Of a DNA stretch of 64,000 bases, positions 1-13,284 are shown in pieces (within the stretch, counting starts at the first letter, position 1; every line of letters starts with the position of its first letter). The stretch spans positions 40,878,611 to 40,942,610 of the forward strand of contig CM056582.1 in assembly GCA_029721435.1 (NCBI GenBank), written 5' to 3'. Position numbers and translations under genes: made by a program. The notes under the pieces were generated by a model. That model was not told the origin of the DNA. It ran no database searches and was given only the letters and a program-made list of their open reading frames with translations. The DNA is from Gymnothorax reevesii (taxonomy: Eukaryota > Chordata > Actinopteri > Anguilliformes > Muraenidae).

Positions 1-697
1 TTTTTTTTGCTGCTGAGCAGCAATTTGGCATTTCCTGCATTTTTTTTTTTTTTTTTCATTTTCGTGCGCAGAAACGCTCAAAATTTTGCAAGCATCAGGT
101 CTGGCATATATCTCACGACTCCGCAGCTTTTTCACACAGGTGCAGCAAAATTGCTCCATAAGGCCCCCTTGAGTATTTCAACAAAGCAGCCCTTGCAGCT
201 CATTTAACCTACATGTCCAAAATTTGTTGAACACGTAACACACGAGTACTTCAAAACAGATCTCTCCATGCCATCAACTAAATTTGCATGTACACACTGG
301 GTTTTCCTTAAAATGCAGAGATTTGGATGATAATGGCATGCGGCATATATCTTTAAACAAACATTCCCAACTCATAACATTTGCTTGTTGTGTTATAACA
401 TTGCTATAACAAAGATAGTACTGTAAACTGATTCATCTTGCAATATTTAGGCAAAAACAAAGACTTTAAGATTGCTTTGCATTACGGTAGCATTTTTTGA
501 CAAAGCAGCACAAACCAGCCTACTTCACCATCTGCGCTGCCTCCTCCTCCACCGCCCCCCACCACCTCCACAGCCACAGCCCCAGTCCTCTAAACATCGA
601 GGTAGTGGGTGGAACCCAGAGTGGGGCTGTGGACCCAAAATATTCAGGTTCGCTATAACACACAGAACGCGGTGAGTGTAGCATTAATCTTTTCTCA

Positions 698-719
698 AGA
701 TCTCGTAATTACGAGATCT
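698..719. repeat. 22-bp perfect palindrome
   Basis: Read directly: AGATCTCGTAA is followed at once by its exact reverse complement. It is followed by a (TA)n run and could extrude as a cruciform. The motif may be the core of an old palindromic MITE, but no flanking duplication was identified. Confidence 0.75.
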
Positions 720-2156
720 GTATATATATATATATATTTTTTTTTAATCCTGTGAATGAAATGCGCTACCATACATAATACCGTTCTCCTCTCCCCAAAC
801 ATGACCACAACCGCAAAGCATTTGGGGAATTGAAGTCAAAACAGATGATAAATACATTTTCTGTTCATACATTTATTTTCGTTTAACCCTTAGGGATGGT
901 TGTGCACATTTATTTATAAAGAGTAAATAAACACTGGCTGTTGCCCCGCACCACTGTCACCACCAATTTTCTGTGGGAAGCCCTGAGCTGAATTTTTGAT
1001 ACCATTTTGAATTCTGCTCTCAGATTTTTGTCTTGATGACAGAAATTTTGATGTTTTGACCATTTTTGAAATCTTCCTTGACACCTGCTGCCTGGCTGGT
1101 GACTTCCTGAGTCGATTAATAAAGCCACACACCTGTTCCTACTTCCAGCCAGTCAGTTCTATGAGTTAAGAGTTGGTTCTTAGTGTCAGAGGTTGTGAGT
1201 TGAAGCCCCAACTACGGCAGAATGGACATTGTAATGTTGATGTTCTTGTTATTTGCCAATTGAGGAACTTATTGTTTTCCACAATAAGCGTTTAAATTTA
1301 AAAACTTTTAAAATTCCTGCCAAACCAACCGTCCATGCTACAGTTTTCACCAAAATGTAGCCCAAATACTTTTGTCAACTTAAACTCATGACAAATTATG
1401 AAGTCCATCACTGTTTTTTTTTTTTTTTTTCAAAAACTGTAAAATTTATAAAACCTTTCTAGTCCCACAATTTATGCTCAATTATCACCAAATTTGCTAC
1501 ACTGAATCTTCTGACTGTCCTCCACAAAAATACCACCCTGCGTTTTGTTATTTGAAAAATTGAGCCTTCAGTGCATGAAAACATTTGACTGTAAATAGTA
1601 TTGTAAAATATAATAGCAAAATGTAAATAAGTGCATTTCTAATGCACCTGAAAAAATTACATAATTTAAAAAATCAAAGTAAATGTGGTCTGAAAAATAT
1701 GAGAATTTAATCTCAAAACCTGGATTTTTGAAGACATGTTGAATTCTGTCATGTCTGTTCTGTCATGTTAATAATTGCAGTCAATGCAAGAATGGCATTT
1801 TTGAGCATCGGTTTTTCACTTATGGAGCAAAACACTTCTCAAAGTGAGAAATGTCATGTGTGGTGTATGAGCGTGTGTCTCATGCCTGATGCACGAGACT
1901 AGAGAGCCCTTTTGTTGTTGTAGCACGTCTGCAGCAACCATTTTCCTGTCATGTTGACGTCAAAGAGACGGATATCCTCAACTGAGAATACTCATGCCTG
2001 AAATTATCAATCCTTTATGAAAATAGTTGTGTATTAACTATTATGCATTTAAGTCGCTGATTTATTGACAAATCGTTGCTGCTTTATTTCTTAGTTTAGT
2101 CCTAAAATGCGCTAGAAGAAGTTTGAAATGCATGTAACCATTGCAAGTTACTTGCT

Positions 2157-2270
2157 ACTTAGCTCAGTGAGACGAAGGATACTAGGCTATTTGGTGTCAG
2201 AGATTATTAGATCAAATGTCAACCAATGCAAAATGTACAATGTAATCCCACCTTTCTTGTTATCCGCCTT
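2157..2270 (+). repeat. possible tRNA-derived SINE remnant
   Basis: The segment TAGCTCAGTGAGACGAAGGA resembles an A box, and GTGTCAGAGATTATTAGATC lies where a B box would be expected. A related phrase, GTGTCAGAGGTTGTGAGTTG, occurs at about 1182-1202. The tail is not defined and the B box is poor, so this is a tentative call. Confidence 0.3.
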
Positions 2271-2473
2271 TTTTTGCCTCTTGCTTAGAATTGCCTGAAT
2301 TTGCCTGGCCCCGAATTCCTTGCAAAGCTGCTTTAATTTAATTTATATTTCGGAAGTTTTGGTCCTCCACAGTTAACAGCTGTTCCTTTTTAAACTGATG
2401 CCACTCTGGGTAGCTACTCACTGACTCTGTCCTCGACTGATTCCACAATTTTTTTTTTTTTGTCTGTCTGCAG

Positions 2474-2539
2474 TGTCACCGGTGGAGAGCTGTTCGAAGA
2501 TATCGTTGCTCGAGAGTATTATAGTGAAGCTGATGCAAG
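2474..2539 (+). CDS. camk2g: camk2g exon A: kinase hinge region, [14 protein letters not shown]
   Basis: This is a 66-nt exon after CTGCAG and before GTGGGT. It reads [20 protein letters not shown], then Ala and the first two bases of a Ser codon. This covers the hinge and start of the C-lobe (helix D), where the Glu of GGELFE lines the ATP and peptide-binding cleft in CaMK family kinases. The exon starts with the last base of a Leu codon from upstream (DL-VTGG) and ends in phase 2, which matches the C that opens the next exon (AG+C = Ser). By analogy with other vertebrate CAMK2 genes it is the fifth coding exon. An in-frame reading past the donor is ordinary intron read-through. Confidence 0.95.
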
Positions 2540-3242
2540 GTGGGTACTGTAATGTGATGTCACTCATTAACTTTTACTGGCTGAGCAGTAAGCATTTCAA
2601 AGCACAGAGCCCAGTTGCAGGTGCTGTCCAGCTGTGCTGTTTTTACTGGAGCCTTCACTGTACCGCCACCAGGTCCACTAAGCACTTTCGATACATTGGT
2701 GTTATCTGTTCCTCAAGCGTGCTCCAAGATGGTGCACTTCCTTAACATATCAGCTAGCTAAGTGACATTGGACATACAAGAAAACATATAACTGTGCAAT
2801 TTCCCGTGAGAAAAAAATTTTTGATTCAAAATGCAGTGGATTTGGATGGGAAATGGGGTGTGACTGACCGATACTGGAGCAGCGTTTCTTAGAAAGGCCA
2901 AGAAATGAGCTCGGGAAATTACGCCTGATTCTAGCCAGTTAAGTGAGCATTGGCATGTACTGTTGCCATAGTTACTGGCCAGCTAGGCTTAGTTAGCAGT
3001 ATCTGATTGTGTGGCTGATGATACGCGCACACGTGCTCACAGAACTGTACGGAGGCATACTTTACCTCTTGCTCCCCATTTGGCTTCCTGTCACAGGCGA
3101 GGAAGTGCAAATCAGTCACATTATTCCTGAGGTTCACAGTAGTAAGTGCTTATGCATACTCCTTGTAATATACCTCCGTCATTGTCTTATAATTCCGATG
3201 TCCAGTAATGCAGCATTGCAATAATATAAGGCACATACACTT

Positions 3243-3760
3243 TCAGAGCACTTTATTAGGAACACCATATACTAACACTGGGTTTTGCCCGTCTTTCCTC
3301 TCAGAACAGCCTCCGTTCTTCATGAAAGGGGTTCCATTTGATGTTGGAAACATTCCTTTGAGATTGTAGGCCATGTTGACATGACTGCGTTTCATTATGT
3401 CTACAGAAATATCAGCTGCACATTCATGCTGTGAATGTCCTGTTGCGCCACATCCCGAAGGTACTTTGTTGAAAAAGATCTGGGTACTGGTTTGGCCATT
3501 GAAACTCTCCGTCCGAACTCACATGGTGCATTATAATGCTGGAAGTACCAATGGAACACAGGAAAATTGTAGCACTTTGTGGATACACCTGGAAAACTGC
3601 AATACTCAGATAGGCTGTGCCATTCAGATGTTTATTTGTTGGTGTTAAGTGGCCCAAAGTGTGCTGAAAATATTCCCCACACCATTATATTGCCATTACA
3701 AGCCTCAGTTGTTAACTGAAGGTTGGTTGGGTCTGTGGATCCATGATCCAGGCTATTGTC
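3243..3760. repeat. interspersed repeat of unknown class
   Basis: It opens with AGAGCACTTTATTAGGAACA, a phrase I recognise as recurrent in fish genomes next to old DNA-transposon copies. The rest is decayed and gives no transposase motif. Boundaries are approximate and no target duplication was found. Confidence 0.35.
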
Positions 3761-4199
3761 ACGGTGTGGCGTCCGTGGTCCGGAACATCTTTTTTTTTTT
3801 GGCTTGATGAATTTTCATGTAAATTTGCCATAACATCTACTAGACCATGACTCTAGGCTTTTTATTTTTTTTCCAGATTATTGATTGAATAATTTCTGTC
3901 TGCTTTATGGGCCCTTGAAATTTTGGCCCCGAGGTTAAAGATAGGACTTAAATTTAAAATTAAATTAACTTATAATTAAAAAAAAAAAAATTCTCAAAAA
4001 CTGCCGGATAAACTTTTTTCTTAATCGGGCAATCCACTTACCTTGGTATCCTGAATGTTCAGTGCAAGCACCATTTTGATTGAATTGACAGAAGTGGGTC
4101 TGGTGGGGGCGCTGTACTTCAACATTACTTCTTATGGAGAATATGCAAAATGGCCTGTGGATACCAAATGGGTGCAGATAGAGATTTAGTTTGTATTGT

Positions 4200-5015
4200 C
4201 AACGTATAACAAGTCATATATGACTTATATTTTTGGCTGTGTTAAACTTGACCTTAGACAACTTTGAAAGGTCAGACTTGAGGTCAAGCAAAATATTACA
4301 ATTTGTAAAGGTTTCTAGACTTGATAATATTGAAAAGAACATATGCGTATTGAACAGGTATAGTGACCTGGTGTCCTTGAACTTGTCCTTTGATGACTTT
4401 TGAATGTCAAACTGTACAGGGAAATTTAAATGACTTGTCATCTAAATCTTTACAGATGGAACGTAGATCTGTATTAGAGACGTATAAGAGGTCCTATATG
4501 AATTTTCATTTGGTGACCTTCATATTGTCCGTTGAAGGTCAGATGTGACCTAGTGAAAATTTAATGACTTGTATCACTAAAATGGTCACAGATGGAGCCT
4601 AGGTTTGATTTACAGTCATCTAGAAAGTCCTATATTAACTTTCATTTGGTGACATTCAGCTTGACTGCCGGTGACTTTCGAAGGTCAGACTTGATATGGT
4701 GAAATTTCATTGACTTGTATCACCAAAATGGTCACAGCCAAGGTTTGTATTTGAGGCATTTAGAAAGTCAGATATGAAATCCATTTGGTGATCTCAACTA
4801 GACCTTATATGACCTTTAAAGTTCACAACTTACATATTTCATTTTCAATGTCTTGTATCACCAAAACTGCTTCAGAGCTGAGGGTTGTATTACAGACATA
4901 TAGGAGGTCTTATAAATGTATGTGAACTTTTATTTAGTGACCTTGACATTGACCTTCAATGATTCGAAAGTCAAACTTCGCATGAAATTCTCTTGACTTG
5001 TATCATCATCATCAT
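4200..5015. repeat. degenerate tandem repeat, period about 135 bp
   Basis: A phrase of the type CACAGATGGAGCCTAGGTTT, followed by TTCATTTGGTGAC and GAAGGTCAGACTTGA, recurs near 4452, 4586, 4731 and 4870. This gives roughly five to six diverged copies. No open frame runs through it. It resembles the tandem blocks at 14813-15140 and 63388-63665 in style (GACCTT-rich), though not in sequence. Confidence 0.6.
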
Positions 5016-6155
5016 CACTGTAAGACCGTTTACTGGTAAGCTACTGTACCCTTGATCCTGTTTTTCTTTTGCACCATTCTGTGTCAACTATAGTGCATGA
5101 CCACTAGACTGACAGTTTCAGACATGCTGAAACCAACCCATCATGCCCTAAAAACCATGTAACAGTCAAAGTTCCTGTGGTTTTGACATTTGATTTGTAC
5201 ATCAACTGAAGCCCTGGGCTTGTATCTGTATTGACTTTGGGCTTGATTTAAGCATTGATGCTACAGTTACGCATCACTTGGTTGTTTAAATCCCCTCCCT
5301 CCCCAAACATTATGTAATTTGGGCAGGCAAACTCTACCCAGTAAGAGTTCCAGTAAAATGACTGGATTTACTCAAAACCCACCATGTACAGCATTGTCCA
5401 TACTGTGCACAAATGTAATAATGCCAATTACCATGGAAAAGAACAGAAGCAACAGATACAGTGGCTTATCAGAAGGAGCAAAACGGTAAGAAGCTGCCTC
5501 CCGCTGCTGGTGTTTGGCGAAATTTCAGGTCAGCCCTGATGTAATTTTTTTTAGCAGAGGTCATGCAGTGAATTCACCTTACTTCCCATACTGGTCCTGG
5601 TTGTCGTTGAACTGAAAAACAGTCCAGCAGGTGAAATTCTGTTTATTGTCTTAAAAATGTTCACTATTTATTTGATTGTCTAGCAGCTGTCACACAGAAG
5701 GAGACCGTAGGACGACAATGTTGGCGATGTTGGATACCTGGGCCATAGAGGGTGACATTATCGCCAAGGTTCGCCAGCAAAATACAAGCGAATGTTGGCA
5801 AATTATGGAGATTGTGGGCGAGTGTTTGACGAGTATTCGCCAATAATCGACAGAAGTGTGGCGAAGTCTTGTTCGACGTGGATTGAAGTACTATCTATTT
5901 GTATGTGGTACCGTGAAATTTCTTTTGTCGCCAATGCAGTGTTTGAAAACAATTTGGTGAGTTAATACAACAAAGCACCAGTCAGTGGCCACGCAATGAC
6001 AATACGAGAAATGGACCGAGACTGACGGAAACTGACTACTTCAAAACTCACCAAACTCGGGCAAACTGTGGCGAACTCAGAGAAGTGAAAAATAGATTGG
6101 TCTGCACACTGCTCTTGCTTCAAAAATATAAACTTTATTAAGTAGAAAAAATGGC

Positions 6156-6221
6156 AACGTTTCGATCACTTTGGATCTTCGTCAGGCATATGAGAGGAAG
6201 ATCCAGAATGATCGAAACGTT
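6156..6221. repeat. long hairpin just upstream of exon B
   Basis: The arms AACGTTTCGATCACTTTGGA+TCTTC (6156-6180) and GAAGATCC...GATCGAAACGTT (about 6197-6221) are near-perfect inverted repeats around a loop of about 15 bases. It lies 63 nt before the exon B acceptor, next to the polypyrimidine tract. It may be a remnant of a palindromic repeat. Confidence 0.75.
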
Positions 6222-6284
6222 CCCATTCTTCGGTGTACCAGCCGCTTAAGACTGCCTGCTTTTTCTCTCCCTCTTTTTCCACAG

Positions 6285-6357
6285 CCACTGCATTAGTCAG
6301 ATCCTGGAAAGCGTGAATCACATCCACCAGCATGACATTGTGCACAGGGATCTCAAA
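6285..6357 (+). CDS. camk2g: camk2g exon B: catalytic loop HRDLK
   Basis: This is a 73-nt exon between TTTCCACAG and GTGAGT. Together with the AG from exon A it reads [20 protein letters not shown] followed by HRDLK. HRDLK is the start of the kinase catalytic loop (HRDLKPEN), and its Asp is the catalytic base; the PEN part is at the start of exon [10 protein letters not shown] is typical of the gamma isoform (delta has HCHLNGIV, beta LHCHQMGVV), which is the best single argument for gamma. ISQ replaces the IHQ I expect in mammalian gamma. The exon ends in phase 0. Confidence 0.96.
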
Positions 6358-6549
6358 GTGAGTACCCATCGCCAGTACAATCCAACGGATCGAGGCTGCA
6401 TCATCATATCCATGGCAATGCGCTGCGTTATCTTAGCAAACTGATTACACTTTGATTTACAGGAAAATTAGTTTCATTTCAGTTGCGAGGCATCCCCCGA
6501 CTTTCTTATGTCTGAACTAGCTTTAAGAATGGATGATCCCAGTAGTTAA

Positions 6550-6611
6550 GTGTGTCTGTGTGTGCGTGTGCGTGTGCGTGTGCGCGTGCGCGCGCGCGTG
6601 CGCGTGTGTGT
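6550..6611. repeat. (TG/CG)n microsatellite
   Basis: Alternating purine-pyrimidine run of GTGTGCG units, about 62 bp, with a CG-only stretch in the middle. This is typical Z-DNA-forming composition. The small cysteine-rich frames across it are repeat artefacts. Confidence 0.9.
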
Positions 6612-8458
6612 ACAGGTGCACAGATGCGTTTGTGCATTGTTCTGTTCACTGGTTTATTTCGAGAAAAGAAGTTGGTATTGTTGAATCACCCTGTTGCAAC
6701 ATATATAGGGTCAAGATATGATATCTGTGGTCAGGGATGCCTCGGTGAACTTGAGATGACTTCAAAGTTATCGATTACAGAAGACATTTTAATAAAAAAA
6801 AATGCTCTATGACGCTCAATATCAGTAGAGGGCATACTTTGATCTTTAAGGGCTTGTGTGTCGATTTTCTATACAAATTCTTCAAAGTTCAGTGTGGACA
6901 GTGGTTAATGCTCTTGGCATAAAAAACACCCTCAACTTGGAGCTTTTTTTCCCCACTGCATCCATGGTGCTTCCAGCTGAAAATGGTTCATAATTTGGAG
7001 CACCGCTGGCGTCATCAGTGTCACTTCTTTCTCACTGAATAGTAAACATAAAGAAGGGGGCGGGACTTACAATATCAAGCGCAGTGGCAGAGGAGAAACT
7101 GATCCTGTTTTCACAGTTGTGTTATTAGTTTGTGACATTTATGAGCTGCAAACTAGTTGGCAAGCACATATTAAATGTTTATTACAACCATTGAGATCAA
7201 CAGCTAAGGCTAGGTGCTCTATTATTGCCTAGGTTCTCATTTACTTTAACTGGGGTATGTTTCCCAAAAACATAGTCACAAACTATATTTGCAACTTAAT
7301 TAACTAGTTTGGAATCATATTTAGTCAATGGTTCAAACTATTTAAGTTAGCAGTTGTGCTTTTGGTTAGCCATCAAACATTCGTCCACTCAGTTGCTAAG
7401 ACTAACCGCTGCTTCTTTCCATCCTTTCAGCAAACCTTTCTAAAGTAACTTATAACTACTGAGACTCAACATTAGCAGCAATAGATTGCGGAGGTTCTTA
7501 GAAGATGGTTTTTCTAACCTGCCAACGATAAGCGCTTAAAGAGAGGCGCACTGAAAATGAGGTCATAGACGCCTCCAGCGCAAAAAACGCTGTTTGTGGA
7601 CACAGGCCCTAAAGGTGGTGTATGCGACATTCAGCACCTCTAGAACACCAGCATCTCAGACCAAAGCAAATGGGCAAGTCGGCCACACCTCCCCTTCGCG
7701 AATTTCTGAAATGCAGGCTGGAAGGGCTAGACTCATTAATATTCATGAAAGAACCGCTCCCTGATTGGCTTACTTGAAGCACTCCAAAATGTCTGACAAA
7801 TCTCAAGACACAATAGACGACCGTGTCAGTTATGGAACGCTTTATCAGTCAACTTGGTTCCAGTTCTTCTGTGAATGTTCATAAGTCTTCCCCTGCCACC
7901 CTGCATATGGGCTGTTTCACAGTCAGGGTACACAAATTTTCTCACACATGGGTGAAAATAAAGTTTGACATGGGTCCAAAGTTTCTATGTGAGTTTATTG
8001 TATACTATTTCACGATCAGATTTCTAAAATTTCAGAGCATAGGGATATTTAATTTGGAAAATATCTCGAGTTAATATTGTAAAATGATGAATATTTTGTA
8101 GACTCATGCCGAAAATTCATTTTGTATCATACATAAATATATTGAGCGATATCTGACAAAATGTTGTTCCAGTTGCAAGGTAAGTGTCCGGTAATAACAG
8201 ATATACAGATTAGAACATTCTGAAAATGCCAAAAATGAAAAATAATACCGTTTGATATGCAAAACCTTACTGCAAATTATGGAAAGCTTCTATTTAATAA
8301 ATTATTGTGGTGCATGAATATTCTTGATTGTCTTACATTTAATACCACTGCTTTGAATCATAAACTATTTCTGGCCTGCCCTGAAAAAATCAGGGTGATA
8401 CTGGTATAGACACAATTTGGTGGACAACAGAAAAGTGTATGAATAGTTTGACAGTTGA

Positions 8459-8818
<360 letters not shown>

Positions 8819-8905
8819 TAGATGTAAGGGAGCGGAGAGTGTGCCTGGAGGCTTGCCTCTGGTGGCCCTCTGTGGCTCACAGGAGCATGCAGGGGGGTGT
8901 AAAGC

Positions 8906-9090
8906 AGGGGTCACTGACCTTGCTCATGGAGATACTGACCTGAGGGGTTATCTGTCCAACCCTTGCAGAGCAAACCTCCCTCAAGATATCTGAGATCCTT
9001 ATTGTGTATCAGATGTGTCAAATGAAGGTTGCGATGAAAAGCTTCAGGAGGGTAGATCTCCAGGAACAGGGTTGGCAATCTCTGCCGTGG
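8906..9090. mobile_element. short hAT-like MITE remnant
   Basis: The left end CAGGGGTCACTGACCTTGCT and the right part ATCTCCAGGAACAGGGTTGG+CA are diverged inverted copies of one terminus. This is the form of a common fish MITE beginning CAGGGGTCACCAACCC. A clear 8-bp target duplication was not seen. Confidence 0.55.
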
Positions 9091-9853
9091 GGACTGATGG
9101 TGATGGGAAGGGCCATGCGGGAAAACGGTGTTTGAACTCTGTTGACTATTAGATGGGGGCAGCCGTAATGTCTCTCCAGCTCACTGCCACACACTCCTCA
9201 GACTGCGAATGCAGAGAACTGCTAGTTTTCCATGCTTTTTTAAATTCAGAGTTAGTTGTGAAGACATGCTAACCAATCGGCAGTCCTTAATGTTTAGTTA
9301 ATTGCCTAGAGGGGAAGAAACCCAGGGGCAGCTTGGGATTTGAGAGCCACATTTTGGTATCTTTGCCGTGGTGCATCTTTGTGCCAATTCAAATTTAACA
9401 TTTTTTGTTTCAGGATTACTGCTTGAGATGCCCCGCCTCATTTTCAAAGGGGTCTTATTGAGGACGTGCGCATGCCTTCAAGTCTCTACTGCGCAGTTGC
9501 CTTTGACACAGATTTAACCCCCTAAGGCTCGGGAAGCCAACGGCGAGCAGAAATGCTTGCTAATTTCTGGTGTTTCTTAATTTGAAGCAGTTTACTCACC
9601 TTGCCAGGTTCTTGGGTCAGAAGTGGGTGGTGAGATCAAAAGCCGACAAATCCTGTATCTCTTCAGGACCAGGGTGGGCTGTGCTGTGGTAAATGTGTGT
9701 TCACAAGTTTGACCAGATGAGAACTGAATCTTCCTGTGGTAATACTGTAAGTTGTAAAGGGTTGTTTAGGTTGACTATTTGCGACGAGAAGAAATAATTT
9801 AGGACCACTGCAAATAAACGTTTCAGCAGTGGAAACTATCCTGTTTGAGCTCG

Positions 9854-12453
9854 TTTAAAGGATCAGTGTTTAAGATTTAGAGCCATCTAGTGGTCAGATT
9901 ATAGATTGTAACCAACTGCCATTCCTTTTCTCAGAAAACCTATGGTAGCGGCAAAACTTGTGAAAACGTGAAAGGCGCTCTCTTGTGTCAGTACTTTATT
10001 CATTTACTTTTTTCCGTTGTGGGCTACTGTAGAAAAAATGGCGCCGCAACATGTTGGCCTCCACAAAGGTGGACCCGCTCCCAGGTTAAAAGAGCTTATT
10101 CTAAGCAAGTTTAATATAGTTTTGAAATTTTCATTAGTTTTTATTTTTATTTAGTTTTACAGTTTGCTTTTTTATTTCAGTTTAGTTTTAGTTTGCTGAA
10201 CAAGTGATTAAACAGTTTTAGTTTAGTTTTTATTTTTAGGAATTCGCTAGTTTTAGTTTAGTTTTTATTTAGTTTTAGTCTTAGTTTTAGTTTTTCAGCT
10301 ATTAAGAGGAAGGCCTTAATTTGTAGAAGCTGACAAGGATAAAAGAATGTATGACAGCAAATATGTTTTTACCGAGTCCTTTATTAATCCTGTATTCTTT
10401 AACCATCATCTTTTTTAACAGGTGACACTGATGATACTAATATAACTGGGAAAAAAAATCCAATCCATCTCACCCCATACAGTCATCATGCCCCGTTATT
10501 TCTGCAGCTTTTGCCATGTTGGAGAGCTAACCATCTTCTTCACTGAACGTTTGCAGGGCAGTTGCTTGGAATTCTGGGGCCCCTAACGGAATATCGGTGT
10601 GGGCCCCCGCCCCCGACTTTTCATTGCCACTCTTTAACGACAATATATCATGATGTTATTCATTGTTTTTCTGTTTCTCAGTGTTCTTGACGGTGCCTAA
10701 TGCAATACACCCAATTTTTCCTTTTTTAAAATGAACCACTCAACAAAGAGAGTATCATCATGTGAATTATGAATTATTAGTTGTCTTATTCACTAATTTA
10801 CTCACCATCAAAAACATATTCAGACTGCTGGTGGTGAGGATCTATTGCTGGGTCAGGTTCAGATGAAGTGACTACAGCTGATTCTGAAGTAGCAGTGCAT
10901 AAAGGTTGAATTGTTCCATTTCATATTACTTTCGTAAACATTTATGGTTATGTTCCATGGAACAACTGATGAAGAACTAACCTACCGAGTCTTGGAATAA
11001 ACAGAATCTAAATGGGCTTCCCAGTACCATAGCTCTAAGCACCCAGCTTCATTTTGCTATTGTTAGGAGGGCGAGTTCTGTAAAATTACCCCCCGCGTGA
11101 GCAAGACTTATGCCAACAGGCTAAAGTAGCAGTTTAGTTTTAGTAAACACTTAAGGTAAAAGTAATGTCAGCCTTGACAAGCGATTTAAGTTGCACCTAA
11201 GGTTACCGCACTGACTACATGTAGTTTGCTAGCCAAACATAGCGTGTACAGTCAATTACAGCTAGAGAGAGCTGAGTATGCCGTAACCACTCATAAGAAC
11301 GGAGGAACGTGTCCTTGGCTGCTGCTACCAAATTTTTTGACGGCATATTATGATGGCTGGTGAATGATAACCTTACCGATCTTTTCTGTAGATGATACCG
11401 TTAATAACTGAGTAATGTCATTCTTGTCAGGCGATTATTTACTCAGCTGACTGCATCTTACTTTAACGTAACGTTAGCAGCTGAATAGCCAGCCTGAACA
11501 GCAAACATAGCAAGCTAGTTTAATACTCTCACCTCTCTTTGAAAAGAATTTTGTAATGTTCTGGACCCCTGCTTTGCTCTTCCTCTCCTCCCTCTAGTCT
11601 TTTCTGGAGTCCAGATTTGTGTGCGTTTGTTTGTTTGCTCTTGGACATCATATTCGCAAGGACGGTGATCCCTGTTTGCTGCCTTAGTTCGCGACCTCGC
11701 CAGCAAAAACGCACATACAATTTTCCAATACCAGCATGAAGCATGGATTGAACCATTTTTAAACAAGGGGGTTACTGAAATGTATTTCATCAATATTGCA
11801 TGCCTTAATGGCTTTGTTTAAACTCTGATGCATTTGTATTAATATTAGGTAAATCTATGAAAAATAATTTTGTCATGGCGTCTACTGTGGGTTTTTTGGG
11901 CCCCAATGGACTGTGAGCCCTTTTGACGGCGCTGAATTAGAGAAGTAGTGGAGCTCCACTCCTCCGTGCATTTGCAGCTAGACCCTTTTGGCTGAAATGT
12001 GCACGTGAAGCATCATCTTCGGCTGACACATGCAGCAACTGCGGCAGCTAATAGCTGCTATGCTTCCCCCCTCTGGAAGCAACCGGTTAATTCTGACTGA
12101 AGAGGACAGTAATCCAGGGAGAAAACGAAACTATCAACGAAAACAAAGCTAATTTTATCTGCAATTCAGTTTAGTTTTAGTTAGTTTTGTATTGTCCATT
12201 GTAGTTTTTATTTAGTTTTCGTTTTTTTAAAAATTGACATTTTAATTTTTATTTCAGTTAACTAAATTATTTTTTCACAACTAGTTTTAGTTTTAGTCTT
12301 CGTTTTCGTTAACTATAATAACCCTGATAAGAGAAATGAAACTCAGAGATAATTGCTTTCACGTGATTATACACTACTAAAAAACTAGTTACGGATGTTA
12401 TATTCCATTTCTGCCAAAATATCAATCGAAATTCTACACACTGCTCCTTTAAA
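9854..12453. mobile_element. 2.6-kb element with TTTAAAGGA(G/T)CAGTGT inverted ends and (TTTAGT)n blocks
   Basis: The left end TTTAAAGGATCAGTGTTTAA and the reverse complement of the right end, TTTAAAGGAGCAGTGTGTAG, match at most positions. This suggests terminal repeats of a DNA element or a MITE split by later insertions. Inside are two T-rich blocks of TTTAGT units in the same orientation (10110-10300 and 12165-12310). The second ends in AACTATAATAACCCTG (ending at 12326), a terminus I associate with a fish hAT-type repeat. Between them, 10320-12160 codes for no long protein and gives no transposase motif. The layering is inferred and boundaries inside are approximate. Confidence 0.5.
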
Positions 12454-12923
12454 GCTGGCTGATGGCGTTGAACTTAGCTAGTCATGTCACAAGTGGCAGG
12501 ATTGAGAACATAAGGTCTGTCACCTCTCTTCGTGGCCAAAGAGCTCATGGCAACGTCAGCTGATTGAATCAGATACAAACTGTCAGTTGGACAAAATAGA
12601 GGAAGGAGAGGATCACCTTCTCGATTAATTTGAGGAACAGCCGTGTCTGTGACACAAGCCTTAAAACACACTCATTGCCTTTGTGCTCATTCATGTTTTA
12701 AGACGCTAGAAAGTATCCATCTACCAACACTCTGAAAAGCCATCAGAGACTGAAGAAAGGACAGTCGTTGCCATGGAAGCGATACACCATCTTGTTCTGT
12801 CGCAATGCTGTAGGCTTCTGGCTGGCTTCCAGAAGGTTGTCGACCCTCATTGGCAGGCATTGTAGTTTTTGTACAAGTTGTTGTATGTTTCAGCATGTCG
12901 TTTCAAATTAGCTTGAAGAATAA

Positions 12924-13076
<153 letters not shown>

Positions 13077-13116
13077 TGATTTTCCTGTCCCCGGATGCTC
13101 AGTGAAGAGATGTTGA

Positions 13117-13284
<168 letters not shown>

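Larger units (their letters stand above)
1..2473 (+). other. camk2g: intron upstream of exon A: AT-rich, simple repeats
   Basis: No coding segment is seen. It contains poly-T runs (about 41-56, 1413-1430, 2449-2461), a short (TA)n run at 721-736 and a 22-bp perfect palindrome at 698-719 (AGATCTCG...CGAGATCT). Weak tRNA-like SINE remnants may lie near 1160-1215 and 2157-2260. The last poly-T run, followed by TGTCTGTCTGCAG, serves as the pyrimidine tract of the next exon. Confidence 0.6.
2540..6284 (+). other. camk2g: intron A-B: interspersed and tandem repeats
   Basis: No exon is seen in this 3.7-kb intron. It holds an interspersed repeat (about 3243-3760), a degenerate tandem repeat (about 4200-5015), a (TCA)n run near 5001-5016 and a strong hairpin close to the next acceptor (6156-6221). 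The segment about 5690-6100 has an unusual vocabulary (repeated TTGGCGA and TTCGCCA phrases) but no identifiable feature. Confidence 0.6.
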
